Origin: Moniliella sp. 'wahieum'
Lineage: Eukaryota > Basidiomycota > Moniliellomycetes > Moniliellales > Moniliellaceae
DNA: 64,000 nucleotides
NCBI GenBank assembly: GCA_003971905.1
Contig: RSEE01000140.1
Coordinates: 1-64,000 of the forward strand
Direction: 5' to 3'
Part shown: piece by piece, positions 34,101-44,478 of the stretch
Layout of the letters: every line of letters begins with the position of its first letter
Position numbering within the stretch: the stretch's first letter is position 1
The notes under the pieces: generated by a model
Told to the model about the DNA's origin: nothing
Databases searched by the model: none
What the model saw: only the letters and a program-made list of their open reading frames with translations
Program-made: the position numbers and the translations under genes

Positions 34101-34391
34101 GCACGGTTGAAGGAGCTTGACACGTCCGAGCGAGGCGGGCGGTTGCTGGTCGAGTTTGCTTTGGAAAACGCTACCATCACGCGCAAACGCCGGGAACGTA
34201 CTTTGCAGCTCAAGGCCGGCAACGCACGCAAGGCGCGCGACCCCAATTCGACCCACGTACGTGAGGCACGGGAATGGGGCAAATTTGCAGCCAAGGCGGA
34301 TGGGTACGTGAAGAATGCCAAGAAGGATCGTGGACCCGGCAGCATCATTGCGCGTAAGCGGCGTGAGAAGAAGGCGAAGCGCAAGGCGTAA
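31159..34391 (+). CDS. NOP4: Nop4/RBM28-type nucleolar RNA-binding protein
   Basis: Pre-rRNA processing factor for the 60S subunit with four RNA-recognition motifs. ATG 31159 gives MASASDPPPKIRGGKMLFVS. RRM1 spans about 31203-31440 (LFVSRLPYSV, AYVQYALADDAERAVEEL). RRM2 spans about 31750-31970 (RTLVVTGLARC, AHVLFRTPNHAQLAV). RRM3 starts RLIVRNCPL and is split by an intron at 32241-32323 (GTATGT donor, CCCAG acceptor) before ITPEDLKAYFLPFGPL; an acidic insert follows (32450-32690), then GFVWFVSYADAERAL. RRM4 starts TTLFVRNIPFS at 33110. After it come LRKQQLSANAALYVSPTRLS, GLGRSQGYGFVELPS and a Lys/Arg-rich tail ending REKKAKRKA at 34391. Frame changes lie near 31325, 31430, 32030, 32240, 32470 and 33260. 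Confidence 0.9.
32241..32323 (+). other. Intron of NOP4
   Basis: 83 nt with GTATGT donor, AACTGAC branch site near 32305, CCCAG acceptor, and TTCTAA/TTCTAG copies inside. One base is missing next to the donor (CCTTTGAT, expected CCTTTGGAT). Confidence 0.7.
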
Positions 34392-34624
34392 GGTACACGT
34401 TACATATGCATCTGTTTCTCCTCGACTGGCAACGACACTTGCGTCATGGTGACACCGACGCATAGATGGTGTTTATCGATATAAGTGGGGATGGTTCTAT
34501 GTAGGGTACAAACCGGCGCTCCTGCCTCCATAGGAAAGTGCGCTTGCTAGTCAAAGTAGTCCAGTCTGCTCTCATAGTATGGAGGGGCCCGTCAGGAACG
34601 GGTCGGCCAACAGGGCTTCCAACG
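34392..34624. other. Short convergent intergenic region
   Basis: Between the NOP4 stop and the Zn2Cys6 gene stop; both 3' ends must lie here. No other gene is seen. Confidence 0.6.
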
Positions 34625-36577
34625 TCAAGCAGGGTCTTCTCCCAAGTCGAAGAGGGTAGTGAGGTCGAGTGGGGGTACCTCAGGTGGACTTTCCATTGCA
34701 GTGGCCTGTGCCTTAGCTTGAGCCAGCTGCTCTCGTCGCCGGCCCATGAGGTTGGTACTGTAGGCTTGCATGTACTCGTCCAGCGCGCTCGAGCCGTCGC
34801 CCGATTGCTGTTGGCGGCGCAACGCGAGGGAGAGCAATTGTTCCAGTCGTTCGCCCGACAAGGAACCTTGTTCTTCCCATGGAATCTCCTGTTCGCTTCC
34901 CCGCCGCCCGTCTTGCAGCACCTCAATCGCACTCGTCACCAATGTTGCGCCTTGAGGCCGCAGCAGGAGGTCCAACACGAGCATCAGGCCCGCATTGAAC
35001 ACAGCATGGCGAAACGTCCAGGTACGATGCAAGACCTGGCCTGCGTGACTGCACTCGACACCAAGGCGCACCACGGCTTGCGCCTCCTCCACCCCGGGAC
35101 CCAACCCGCCAACCAAAGCGTATGGCATGTGCAAACTCACTTGAACCGAACGGAGCAGGGCGGTGAGCATGGTGCCCTGCAGCCCGATGAATGGGTAGGT
35201 GGTTAACAAGCGTTTGGCTGCATCACTTTTCACTGCCAAGGGTACTTCGGGGCTGAGCAGGTCTCCACGCTCTGCCAACAGCGTAGTTAACGCCGTGTCG
35301 GCCTGGCGTAGTTGCTCGGGCGTCACTCCGGCCCGCTCCGACGCATCGTGCAGTCCCAGCTCGCAGAGTTGGCGAGCCTGTTGGGCCCATTCAGAAGTAA
35401 CGCGGCCACGCCAAAGGCGACCAGGTGCGGCGCTACCTCTGCGAGCTGGGCGTGGGAGACGCCCTGCCATGAGTGGTGAAGGTACCAGGGTAGACCATGT
35501 AGCAGCCCTGGTACGGCGCCGCGCGCCAGTCGAACCACAGTGCCATAGCCCAGATGGCAGCCGAGATGTACAGTTCGGGTTTGAGGTCTTTGACGGGACC
35601 AAGGCGGTCCATGCGTGCTTGACGGGCGGCACGGATGCATGTGTCCAGCACACCCATGCATCCGGGCGGAATCGCAACACATAGGCTGGCGGTCAAGATG
35701 GCCAAACGGCCTGGATGGAGAGTATACTGGGACAATGGTGCATCGGGCACGCTGCACGCTCGGCCTGAAGGATGCTCTCCTGAAAGCAGATACGGGCAAT
35801 GGCGGTGAGCTTGCTTGCTTCCGCATGTGTTTCCGACCGGGCTGCGATCACGCCCCAGATGAGCAGGAGGGAAGGAGCGGCGAGGTGGTAGACGGTGGCG
35901 GTGGCCGCACACAGAAACGCGAGCAACGGAAGGGTCAATCCTTGGCGTGTGGCGAGATAGACCTCGTTGGGGGCAAGCGGAGGCAACGCATACAGAGCCT
36001 TGGCACGCTCCTCCATGTCGACGGGGTCGTACCAGGGGGAAGCAACCGCGACCTGGTCCCAGTGCATCCGGAGCACGTGCAGCATCTGATCGATGGTGCT
36101 GGGAAGCAGGGCACGCGCCTCGGCGGCCAGGTGCTCCATGGGTCGGGGGTGGCGCAAACAGAGGGAGGAGCGAAGCGAGGATAGGGCTTGGAAGGGGTGT
36201 GTCTCGCGTGGTTGGAGGGTGAGAAGGGAGCGGGTAAAAGTGTCCTGGCCCGTGGGGGCGGGCACGGGAGGCGCAGGAGCGGCGCCGGTGGTGGGACAGG
36301 GACAAGGGCTGGCGGGGGCCGTGTGGCCGCGGGGGGCGCAGCAGCCGTGGTGGTGGTGGTGGCGTGGGGGCGGGGGGGTCGCCGCTGCGGATCTGGGCGA
36401 GGGGCACGCCGCCAATGGTGCACTGGCTGGGGGGGCGGCCGTGGGCGAGGCAGGAGGAGCAGACGGGCGCGCGGCGGTCGCACTTGAGCTTGGAGGTCTT
36501 GCACAGATCGCACGACAGCTGCGCGCGGCGGCGGCGCTTGCGGTGGGCTCCGAGGGCGGGGTGGGCGTGTGGGCCAT
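34625..36577 (-). CDS. Zn2Cys6 fungal transcription factor
   Basis: Nuclear DNA-binding regulator of unknown targets. ATG 36577 gives MAHTPTPPSEP, then, after one lost C in a CCC run near 36540, HRKRRRRAQLSCDLCKTSKL and the full binuclear zinc cluster C-x2-C-x6-C-x6-C-x2-C-x9-C (about 36420-36515). A Pro/His-rich linker follows. The central helical region (about 36170-35700) contains IDQMLHVLRMHWDQVAVASP and LPPLAPNEVYLATRQGLTLP, typical of the middle homology region. Later parts are GPVKDLKPELYISAAIWAMA (after a frame change near 35690), AAKRLLTTYPFIGLQGTMLT and LDLTTLFDLGEDPA, with a stop at 34625-34627. Four or more frame changes are present. It shares a 281-bp divergent promoter with the tryptophanyl-tRNA synthetase gene. 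Confidence 0.8.
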
Positions 36578-36858
36578 GGAGGGAGGCGGTGGTGTGGGGG
36601 GCGTCTGACGCCCACTGGGCGTGCTGCCCAATACAGCCTCGGTGTACACACCGGCGGAGTTAGCGGGCTGCCGGAGGGGCTACTAGTTACTCGGTGCTAG
36701 TTATCCTAGCTAGCCAGTTACTAGTTACTGATACCCCTCGCATGAAATGTCGCCCGCTGCTGCGGCGCGGAATCCCCGCCTCTTCCGCCCCGCCCCGCCC
36801 CGCCCACCCTCCAAGGGACGCACCCCGGCCCACACCGCCCCCGCCGCCTTCCCCCCCC
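36578..36858. promoter_or_regulatory. Divergent promoter region with TTACTAG copies
   Basis: Shared upstream region of the Zn2Cys6 gene (minus) and TrpRS (plus). It contains CTAGTTACT, CTAGTTAT, CTAGCTAG and TTACTAGTTACTGA at 36681-36731, related to the TGACTAG family. A polypyrimidine leader precedes the TrpRS start. Confidence 0.5.
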
Positions 36859-38319
36859 ATGAGCGCCGACCAAGTTGCCGCCAAGCTCGCCGACGCCTCC
36901 CTCGCCGCCCCACGCCGTCCCCGGCCTGGAAGGGGACGCCGTCAAGGTCGACGCGCCCCATGCCCAGCGCGTCACCCCGTGGGAGGTCGAAGGCGCCGTG
37001 GTGGAGGCAAGCCGCAGGCTGTGACTACGACAAGCTCATCAAGGAGTTTGGCACCCGCCCATCACCCCCGAACTTCTCCAGCGCTTTGAGGCTGTGACTG
37101 GCTGGCGTCCCCACCCGCTCCTGCGCCGCGGCACCTTCTTCTCCCACCGCGAGCTGGACCAAATCCTGACGCGCTTCGAGCAGGGCAAGCCCTTCTATCT
37201 CTACACGGGCCGCGGGCCCTCGAGCACCTCGATGCATCTCGGCACCTGATCCCTTTATGTTCACCAAGTGGCTCCAGGATGTATTTGCCTGCCCGCTGGT
37301 TATCCAGCTGACCGACGACGAAAAGTTCCTCTTCAAGCCCAAGCTCAAGCTCGACCAAGTCCGCCAGTTTGCGTTTGAGAATGCGCGCGACATCATTGCC
37401 TGTGGCTTTGATCTGAGCAAGACGTTCATTTTCAACGACTTTGACCATGTTGGGTAGGTCCTCTGTCTCGCAGCCAGAAATTATCACTAACACCTTTCTT
37501 TTCCTTTCCGTTCCTTTTCTTTTCTGTTATCTTGCCTAGCGGCGCCTTTTACCACAATGTCGTGCGCATCGCCCGCACCATCACCGCCAACCAGGCGAAA
37601 GGCACGTTTGGATTTACCGACTCGGACAACATTGGCAAGTTCCATTTTGTTTCCATCCAGGCCGCCCCTTCTTTCTCCAACTCCTTCCCCCAGATCTTTG
37701 GGGAAGACCATACGGTGCCATGCTTGATTCCGTGCGCGATTGACCAAGACCCTTACTTCCGTCAAACGCGGGATGCGGCGACGAAGCTCAAATACCCCAA
37801 GCCCTCCCTGGTTCACTCCAAGTTCTTCCCTGCGCTCCAGGGCCCGCAGACGAAGATGTCGGCCTCGGACGAGCTGAGCTCGATCTACATGCACGAGACG
37901 GCCAACCAGATCAAAAACAAAATCAACAAGCATGGCTTTTCCGGAGGCCAAGAGACGTTGGAAGAGCAGCGTCGGTTGGGGGGCAACCCGGACGTGGACG
38001 TGTCGTACCAGTACATGTTGTTCTTCGTGGACGATGATGCTGCAATGGAGAAGCTCGCGGCCGAGTACCGTTCTGGCCAACTCTTGACGGGCGAACTGAA
38101 GAAACTGGCCATTGCCACGTTGCAGCACGTTGCACGTTCCAGGAGCGCAAGAAGAACGTGTCGGACGAGTTGGTCAAGCAGTTTATGGATGCAACGAGGA
38201 AGATTGACCCGACGCCAGTTCCTCCCAAGACGACGGTGCACAAACAACAAGATCTTGGATTTGTCCTTCCCACCCTTCCAGAGTTGGCCCCGGCCAAGCC
38301 CAAGGCCCCCAAGGCGTAG
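36859..38319 (+). CDS. WRS1: Cytoplasmic tryptophanyl-tRNA synthetase
   Basis: Class I synthetase charging tRNA-Trp. ATG 36859 gives [17 protein letters not shown]; then [32 protein letters not shown] and [12 protein letters not shown]. The HIGH-type motif is STSMHLG, with the next His regained after a frame change at about 37245, followed by [20 protein letters not shown] and the KMSKS-type motif TKMSASDE near 37855. An intron at 37454-37539 (86 nt, GTAGGT donor, CCTAG acceptor) splits [15 protein letters not shown]. After a further break near 38120 come [20 protein letters not shown] and a tail ending PKAPKA at 38319. Frame changes also lie near 36905, 37005 and 37055. The order and residues match the eukaryotic cytosolic enzyme rather than the mitochondrial one. 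Confidence 0.93.
37454..37539 (+). other. Intron of the TrpRS gene
   Basis: 86 nt with GTAGGT donor, CACTAACACC branch region near 37488 and CCTAG acceptor; restores V-G-G-A-F-Y across the junction. Confidence 0.8.
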
Positions 38320-38524
38320 CGGGATGTAATTCCAATCTGTGCCTGCCTCTGTCTCTCTCTCTCTTTTTCTCTCTGGGACTTTGTGTGGATTGCAGGATAG
38401 GGAAAGACGTACGGTTGACTAGCACGTGTCCTTCAGCCGGTTCTTAGGCCACGGGAACTGGGTCTGGGGAAAGTAGTGTGGTTGGGATTCAGGTACAGGT
38501 CCAGGTGCTGAACCGTCCGTCTAG

Positions 38525-40300
38525 TTAGTATTTCTGCCCAAAGGAAGTCCAGAAGCGGACAGAAGCGGGTGGGATGGGAGCAAGACGTACGTTGTCAATG
38601 TACTGTTTGGTTGGATGGTCCGGTGGATCACAACTGACCCGCATCTCGCCCTCCTGTTGGTAGAGCCGGACCGAGTCCACTTGAAGCACAGCCGGGAACT
38701 TGATTTCGTTCCAGTAGACGCCCTGGAAGCCGGACGAGAGGCCCAAGTTCATCACGATGGACATGGGCTCGGTAGGCACGATGCGCTGAGAAATGTTGGT
38801 GTATTGGTTGGGCCCCATGGCCGAGCTCGGAGCCGACCAAGATCGTTTGCCGTCCAGGTACCATGTAATGCGACCGTTCCCGTCCTTGGTATAGTCGGGC
38901 TCAATCTCCACCCCAAAAGAGACAAAGCGGGACCCGGGGGCTTGGATGTAGGCTTCGGCTGGGATCTGCTGCGTTCCACTGATCGCTTCTTGGTACACCG
39001 AGCCGGTGTAGCTGTTGCGTTTGCCACCGTTGAAAAATTGCGCCTGATCAAAGCCCCAGGTATAGTTGGCATCGTACGGTCCCACCTGATTGATGATGGT
39101 GCATGCGCGTCAGTCCTCGCTACCTTTTCGAGCGCATAGTGACACCACAGCATATACGCAAGCATGCGCGCGTTAAAACGGACTCTCCACGCACCTGTAA
39201 ACTTTGGGAAGCCATACCGATCTTCTGGGCATTCTGAGCTTCTACCAGATCAATCTCGGGGGCAGAGCGACCAACGTTACGTCGGGGCCTGGATGTTCCT
39301 CCCCGGGACAGGTACAGGAAGAAACCCGTTGGCCAGGCAGGAAGGAGAGCTTGTAGTCATCCTGGTACGAGTAGGTGCCATGAGCGTGGATGGTCTGCTC
39401 GGGCGCAGTACCCTCGGGTTGGTCTGGTTGGGCAAGGTGCCCCAGTCGCACGCTTGGTACGAGTATCTGCATATAGATATCCGTGTTGGGTTTGGAAATC
39501 GTCAGTGTTCTTTCTTTTTGGACGTGGTATGGGGTGCAGCAGGACCCAAAACCAAGGTGGAGCGGGGGGTGGGGGGGGGGGATGATAGAGGGTTACGTAC
39601 GGCCACATTCCATCGGTCGAACCGAGGTAGCCCGGTCTACCTAGATTGCCCATCGTCCACAGCCCAGGCCAGAAGCCGCGCTGCTCCTGGGTGCCTGGGA
39701 GCTTGACGTTCATCTCCAGGTACCGCCTTGGAAGCAGAACTTGTTCCAGCTCTGAAGCATGCCCGATTGGAAGTTGAGGTTATGGTTGGGTTTCTGGACC
39801 ATGGTGAGCTGGAGCGCACCGCCAGTCGTGTTGACAGCCTCGGGCATACCATTCGTAGTCGTTGTAGCGCCATAGTAAATATCCACCGCTTCCCAAAATG
39901 GGTCGTCGCCCGGCCAAAACGTCCGTCCCTCCTTTTCAAACTCGTCGGAAAAGACGAGCTTCATCGTCTGTCCCGTTGCCTGGGACGTCCAGGTGTGCGC
40001 GTTGGCGGGCGTATCGGGGTCGATGAGCGAGGGCAAGGGCAAGTCAGCCACTTGGCCTGTACTGTTGAGGTGCTGTAGGTTGGGCCCGTGAGGACGGAGC
40101 GCGGTGAGGATGGGGTAGCCAGCAAAGAGCATCAACAGGCTGAGCAACAGAAGGCCCGTTGCCAAAACGTTGAGTATGCCGCGCGTGTCCGCTACGGAAC
40201 TCTGGATGTCCTTGTGGGGGTCGTGGAGGTCATCGTCGTCTTCGGGCAGGGAGCTGAAGAGGGCTACCGTCGGCTGCGAGGAAGCGGTGTACTTGTCCAC
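38525..40300 (-). CDS. KRE6: KRE6/SKN1-type beta-glucan synthesis-associated protein
   Basis: Type II Golgi/ER membrane protein with a GH16-like lumenal domain, needed for beta-1,6-glucan in fungi. The cytosolic part YTASSQPTVALFSSLPED precedes a transmembrane segment (GILNVLATGLLLLSLLMLFA, about 40080-40160). The domain follows: LVFSDEFEKEGRTFWPGDDP, YYGATTTTNGMPEAVNTTGG, GALQLTM, LPGTQEQRGFWPGLWTMGNL, and the catalytic EIDLVEAQN at about 39240-39260. Then come NYTWGFDQAQFFNGG, ITWYLDGKRSW, PMSIVMNLGLS and a stop at 38525. Introns are 39467-39600 (GTACGT donor) and 39086-39194 (GTGCGT donor, ACTGAC branch). The N-terminus is open upstream (YVPTSSSHDAHSS) and may be spliced to another exon; 40300 is only the limit of clear coding. 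Frame changes lie near 39715 and 39260-39410. Confidence 0.87.
39086..39194 (-). other. Intron of KRE6/SKN1 (downstream)
   Basis: 109 nt, donor GTGCGT after SQSLQ, ACTGAC branch site, ATCAG acceptor before VGPYDANYTW. Confidence 0.75.
39467..39600 (-). other. Intron of KRE6/SKN1 (upstream)
   Basis: 134 nt, GTACGT donor after GSTDGMWP, ATGCAG acceptor before YSYQACDWGTLPNQ. It contains a C-rich run of nine or more. Confidence 0.75.
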
Positions 40301-41395
40301 ACTCGAATGGGCATCGTGGGAGCTTGAGGTGGGAACGTAGGGGCCTGCATGGTGCGCTATACACAGCCAGTGGTGTCAACAGGAGAGGGGGGGGATACGG
40401 TTGTATATATAACCAGGTCTGTAGCAAACTGGGCGCAAGAGAGGAGGGACTAGGGCGGACGAGCGAGAGAGGCGACAGCGCACACATGTCTGGGCGATGC
40501 ATTCCCAAATAGGATGTGGCCATCGGCCGAAGGCGGTGGGCAGGATGGATGGATGACATGGATGGCGTGCATGACGGGGCGAGCGAGGCAGAGGGGCGCG
40601 GTGGCTGGGATGTGGCTCTCAGTCAGCCACCCAAACTCGGGGCAGCAGAGGCAGGCCAGCATCCGCCGCCCACTCGTCGAAGGCATCTCAGCAGGGAGAC
40701 GGGGACAGAGCGCCTGCGCATGTGTGCCTTGGCAGCGCGAGGCGGGGACCCAGCGAGGGAGCCAGCGCTTGGCCAGCGCCAGCAGCAGCGCATCCCTCCG
40801 GCCGAAGGGGGGAGGGGGATGGTGGGCAGGCTAAGCGCTAAGCGCTTGAACATTGAACATTGCAGGTGGCGCGGCGGGGATTGTTTTTCGCTGGTGAGAT
40901 TCTGAATTCGGCACGGATGGCAAGCTTCGCGCCCAGGCCGCCGAGGGTGGCAACGTGTCGCGGGGCACGGGGGGTGGTCAGTGCGTACTGCGCAGTGCGT
41001 GCTAGTGCGTGCTCGTGCCTGCCCTGGCCGCTCTTGTCTGTCGGGCGTCGGAGGCGGTGGGTGGCGACGCAGGCGTCACGCGTCGCCGGGCTGCCCTGGG
41101 TGCCGCCCCACCCAGCCCGCCCCCAAGCCCCGAACGGCTGTCTCTGCCACGCCACCCCCCGCCCGAAACAACTCGCCCCGTGGGGAAGCCATCTTCCCGC
41201 GGCGTATTCTCCAACGTCTCTTCTCTGCGTTTGCACCGCCCCATCCGCACCACGCGCGCTGCGCTTCTCCCGGTCTTGCCCGATCGCCTGCTCCGTTATA
41301 TACTCAGTACTGGCCTCCGCCTTCTTCCTCTTTCTTCTGCCTGTCCATCTTCTCTTCCTCCCCATCACCCCCCCACCCCCCACCCCCCACCCACT
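40301..41395. other. Divergent region between KRE6/SKN1 and the FGGY kinase gene
   Basis: The first 50 bp may belong to the KRE6/SKN1 N-terminus. GC-rich, with GCTAAGCGCTAAGCGC and TTGAACATTGAACATTG at 40830-40864 (heptamer-like). Frames at 40838-41417 lack domain content. Confidence 0.45.
41296..41305 (+). promoter_or_regulatory. TATA-like element of the FGGY kinase gene
   Basis: TTATATACTC, about 95 bp upstream of the ATG at 41396 and followed by a CT-rich then C-rich leader. Confidence 0.5.
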
Positions 41396-43165
41396 ATGGC
41401 TTATTACATGGTGTTGACGTTGGCACCGGCAGTGCCCGTGCCGCTGTGCTCGACGCCACTGGCCGCGTCTTCGGCGAGAGCACCAGGAAACCATCACCTA
41501 CCGTTGCCCTGACGACGCCACATCTTTGCACAGAGCCCTCAACATTTGGACCTGCATTTCCCGCGCCGTCAAGGAGGAGCACTTGCGCTCGCCAAGCTCG
41601 ACCCGGCCAGATCAAAGGCGTGGGCTTTGACGCCACCTGTTCGCTCGCCGTCGAGCGCAAACGGCCACGCCCAAGCATCACCCCCGCCGCCGGCTTTGGT
41701 CTGGGTGAGCGCAACGTCATCCTGTGGGCCGACCACCGGGCCGAGCAAGAGGCCAAACGATTAACGGCACAGGAAATCTGGTGCTGGACTATGTCGGAAA
41801 AACCATGTCGCTCGAGATGGAGATTCCCAAGGTGCTCTGGCTCAAGAAACACATGCCGGCCGATGTGTTTGCCCAATGCGAGTTTTACGATTTGCCCGAT
41901 TGGCTCACGTACAAGGCCACCGGCAGCAAGGCGCGCAGCAACTGCTCCTTGGTGTGCAAATGCTCCTACGTCCCCCCCGGCGTTGCTGGCAGCACCCTGG
42001 GCTGGCAGCCTTCCTTTTTCTCCAGATCGGACTGCAAGAGCTGGTCGACACGCAATTCCGCCAGCTTGGCGGGATCCCCGGCAGGCGGGCTCGTGCTCAC
42101 GGCCGGTCAGCCTGTCGGCCACGGTCTCACCGCCCAAGCCGCGTCGGACCTCGGTCTGCTCCCGGGTACACCCGTTGGCTCGGCGGTGATTGATGCGTAT
42201 GCCGGGGGGTCGGGACGGTAGCGGCGAGTGCGACGAATGCCAAAGCGGGTCACAACACGACGGTCGATCTGGCTCACTCGGGCCACCGACTGGCCGCGAT
42301 CGCAGGTACGTCGACGTGTTACTGTGTTCAAAGTCAAGATGGGATCCTCGTCCCAGGCGTTTGGGGACCGTACAAGAACGCCATCTTCCCCGACTTGTGG
42401 ATGAATGAGGGGGTCAGTCGTCAACTGGCCAACTCATCGATTTCGTCCTCAACACCCACCCGGCCATTGCCACAGTCAAGGAGGCTGCCAAGGAAAAGGG
42501 CCAAAACCTATTTGTCTATCTTGACGCGTACCTTCACCAACTCCAAGCGGAGGCCAAGGTCCCTTCCCTCTCGCACCTCACCAAGGACCTGATGATCTAC
42601 CCCGACTTTCATGGAAACCGCTCGCCTCTGGCTGACACGGCGATGCGCGGGATGATCGTTGGTCAGCGGCTGGATGCAGGCGTGAAAGACTTGGCACTCA
42701 AGTACTTTGCCACGCTCGAGGGCATCGCACTCCAAATGAGGCAGATTATTGGCGAGATGAACAAGGCGGGTCATTCCATTCGTGAGATCTACATGTCAGG
42801 CGGGCAATGCAAGAACAAGACGTTTATGCAGCTCATTGCCGATATCTGCAATGTACCTGTGCATTTGCCACCTTCAGCGGGGGGTGCTGTTGTTGCCGGC
42901 TCTGCCATCCTGGGCAAGTTTGCCGCCGACCAAGTGGCCAGCAAGGTGACCATTGCCTCCCAAGCGGATGCGCAAGCCGCTGCGGGCCAGTGGAGGGAGC
43001 ACCTATGGAACCTTATGCGGGACATGACCCCAAGGCGAGTTCCTCTACCCGCAGCTTGACCTGCACGGGGCCAAGCTTCTCCAGGCCAAGTTTGATGTCT
43101 TTATCGATATGATTGCGAGCCAGCGCAAGTGGCGCTCTACAATCTCGCAAGCGGCTACCCAGTAA
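41396..43165 (+). CDS. FGGY-family carbohydrate kinase (ribulokinase-like, YDR109C/FGGY type)
   Basis: Cytosolic sugar kinase, probably phosphorylating a ketopentose such as D-ribulose; the substrate is inferred from the family. ATG 41396 gives MAYYM, and after one missing G the ATP-site strand GVDVGTGSARAAVLDATGRV. Then come IKGVGFDATCSLAVE, NVILWADHRAEQEAKR, LVLDYVGKTMSLEMEIPKVL, FYDLPDWLTYKATGSKARSN, GLLPGTPVGSAVIDAYAGG, KDLMIYPDFHGNRSPLAD and IYMSGGQCKNKTFMQLIADI, the C-terminal signature of this subgroup. The stop is at 43163-43165 after RKWRSTISQAATQ. The length of about 590 fits. Frame changes lie near 41410, 41505, 41760, 42040, 42215, 42330, 42420 and 43035. The 3' end faces CWC15 with only 53 bp between stops. 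Confidence 0.85.
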
Positions 43166-43218
43166 AGCTATCGCCGACCCTGACAAATGCACCAAGGTAA
43201 GAACAGGAACATGAATCA

Positions 43219-44218
43219 TTATTTGATGAAGCGCTGTAGAGTAGATGGGATGTGTTAGTTCCTTTGACGTCGCACGTAAAGAAGAGAGAAGAGGAGTACG
43301 CACGTAGAGGAATTTCTTGTGGAACTCGGTGCCTACAAGAAGGGGGAGAGGTAGTCAGTATCCGCCCACCCACTGGCGTTCAGCCGAAAGAAAGAAAGAA
43401 GAAAAGAACGTACGCGTCATGTCGTTGATGTAGCTGCTCTTGTCCCGCTTGTCCACCCCGGCGGCCTGGTTCTTGAAAATGACATCTGCTGCACGTTAGC
43501 TTTCCTGTGGTCTTGCACGCCACCCACCAAAACGTAGTAGTAGTAGGACGTACCATCATCCCACCTGCGCTTGACCCCAAATCCGCCCGCCCCCACAGCC
43601 TGCTCCAAATTCAACAACGGATTGCCCCGTGCAATCTCCTCCCGCTCGCTCTCCGCTTGGGCCGCTGCGTCCCGTTCGAGGCGCGCTTTCTCCTCGCACG
43701 CTCCTTCTTGATCTTCTCCAACTCGGCCAATAACGCCGCCGTATCATCTTCGTCTTCCTCCTCGTCTTCCTCTCGTCCGACTCGGACTCGGACTCGGACT
43801 CGGATCCAGAAGCCGAGTCGGACGCTGCGTCAGAAGCGCGTGCCTTGCCCTTGCCCTTATCCTTGCCCGTAGCCTGGTCGGGCTGGGACGCTTCCTCCTC
43901 GTCTTCGCTCTCCGCGTCCGCCTGGAGAGCAGCTTGAATCAACCTCCTGCGCTTGGCCTCAGGTTCGTCATCAGCCTGATCGGTTTCCGGCTCAGGCTCA
44001 GGCTCGGGAGCCAAGCCCTTGTCAAGACGGCGCTGGTTGCGGGCGGTGCGCTCGGCGCGCTCCAGCTCCCGCTTCAAGTCGCTGCGGTCGTGCGGGGCCG
44101 TGTCGCGGCGGAGCTTGAGAACAGTATGGGCAGCGAGTGTCTGTGGGTTAACGCGGCTTCCAAACACGGCTTCGCCGCCGCGCGCGGGGTCCCACGTAGG
44201 CCGATGGGCAGATGACAT
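43219..44218 (-). CDS. CWC15: Spliceosome component Cwc15/Cwf15
   Basis: Part of the NineTeen/Prp19-associated complex of the active spliceosome. ATG 44218 gives MSSAHRPTWDPARGGEAVFG, the conserved N-terminus, and HTVLKLRRD. A charged Glu/Asp/Ser-rich middle follows. After a frame change near 43745 the sequence continues ALLAELEKIKKERARRK, GNPLLNLEQAV and GVKRRWDDDVIFKNQAAGVD, then YINDMTRTEFHKKFLYRFIK at the stop 43219-43221. Three small introns split the 3' part: 43486-43553, 43333-43413 and 43234-43303, all with GTACGT or GTGCGT donors; the last has an ACTAAC branch site. The last coding exon is only 15 nt. It is divergent from the TFIIIC gene (260 bp apart). Confidence 0.9.
43234..43303 (-). 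other. CWC15 last intron
   Basis: 70 nt, GTGCGTAC donor, ACTAAC branch site, TACAG acceptor. It leaves a 15-nt terminal exon encoding RFIK plus stop. Confidence 0.75.
43333..43413 (-). other. CWC15 second intron
   Basis: 81 nt, GTACGT donor, ACTGAC branch site, TGTAG acceptor; the following exon is only 29 nt. Confidence 0.75.
43486..43553 (-). other. CWC15 first intron
   Basis: 68 nt, GTACGT donor followed by CCTACTACTACTACG, and AG acceptor before DVIFKNQ. Confidence 0.7.
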
Positions 44219-44478
44219 GGGTGGTGGTCAACGTTCAACCAAGCTCCGTGGTGTGTTGGCCCGCCGCCGTGAAGGGGCGATGGGGGCAGGGACAGCCGCT
44301 GCTCTTGGCGGCCAGGCGGACAGATTGAAACATTGCCGCAGAACCGCTGGTTGCTGTCGAGCCGAGTCAGACTTCCGCCGCCTGCTGTTCCGCCCCGCCG
44401 AGGCACGTATAGCGTCAAGCGCGGGGTGGCTAATTGTGGCCAGTGGCCAGCGCCGTAATCCCCCGCCCGCATCCCACC
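44219..44478. promoter_or_regulatory. Divergent promoter of CWC15 and the TFIIIC subunit gene
   Basis: 260 bp between two start codons. It carries GTCAACGTTCAACC (44227-44240), a single copy of the TGAACGT-family palindrome, just upstream of the CWC15 start. No TATA box seen. Confidence 0.5.

Noticed and set aside
36689-36730. CTAG-rich sequence as a possible solo LTR end
   Set aside because: No long repeat elsewhere matches it; it fits the short TTACTAG/TGACTAG repeats better.
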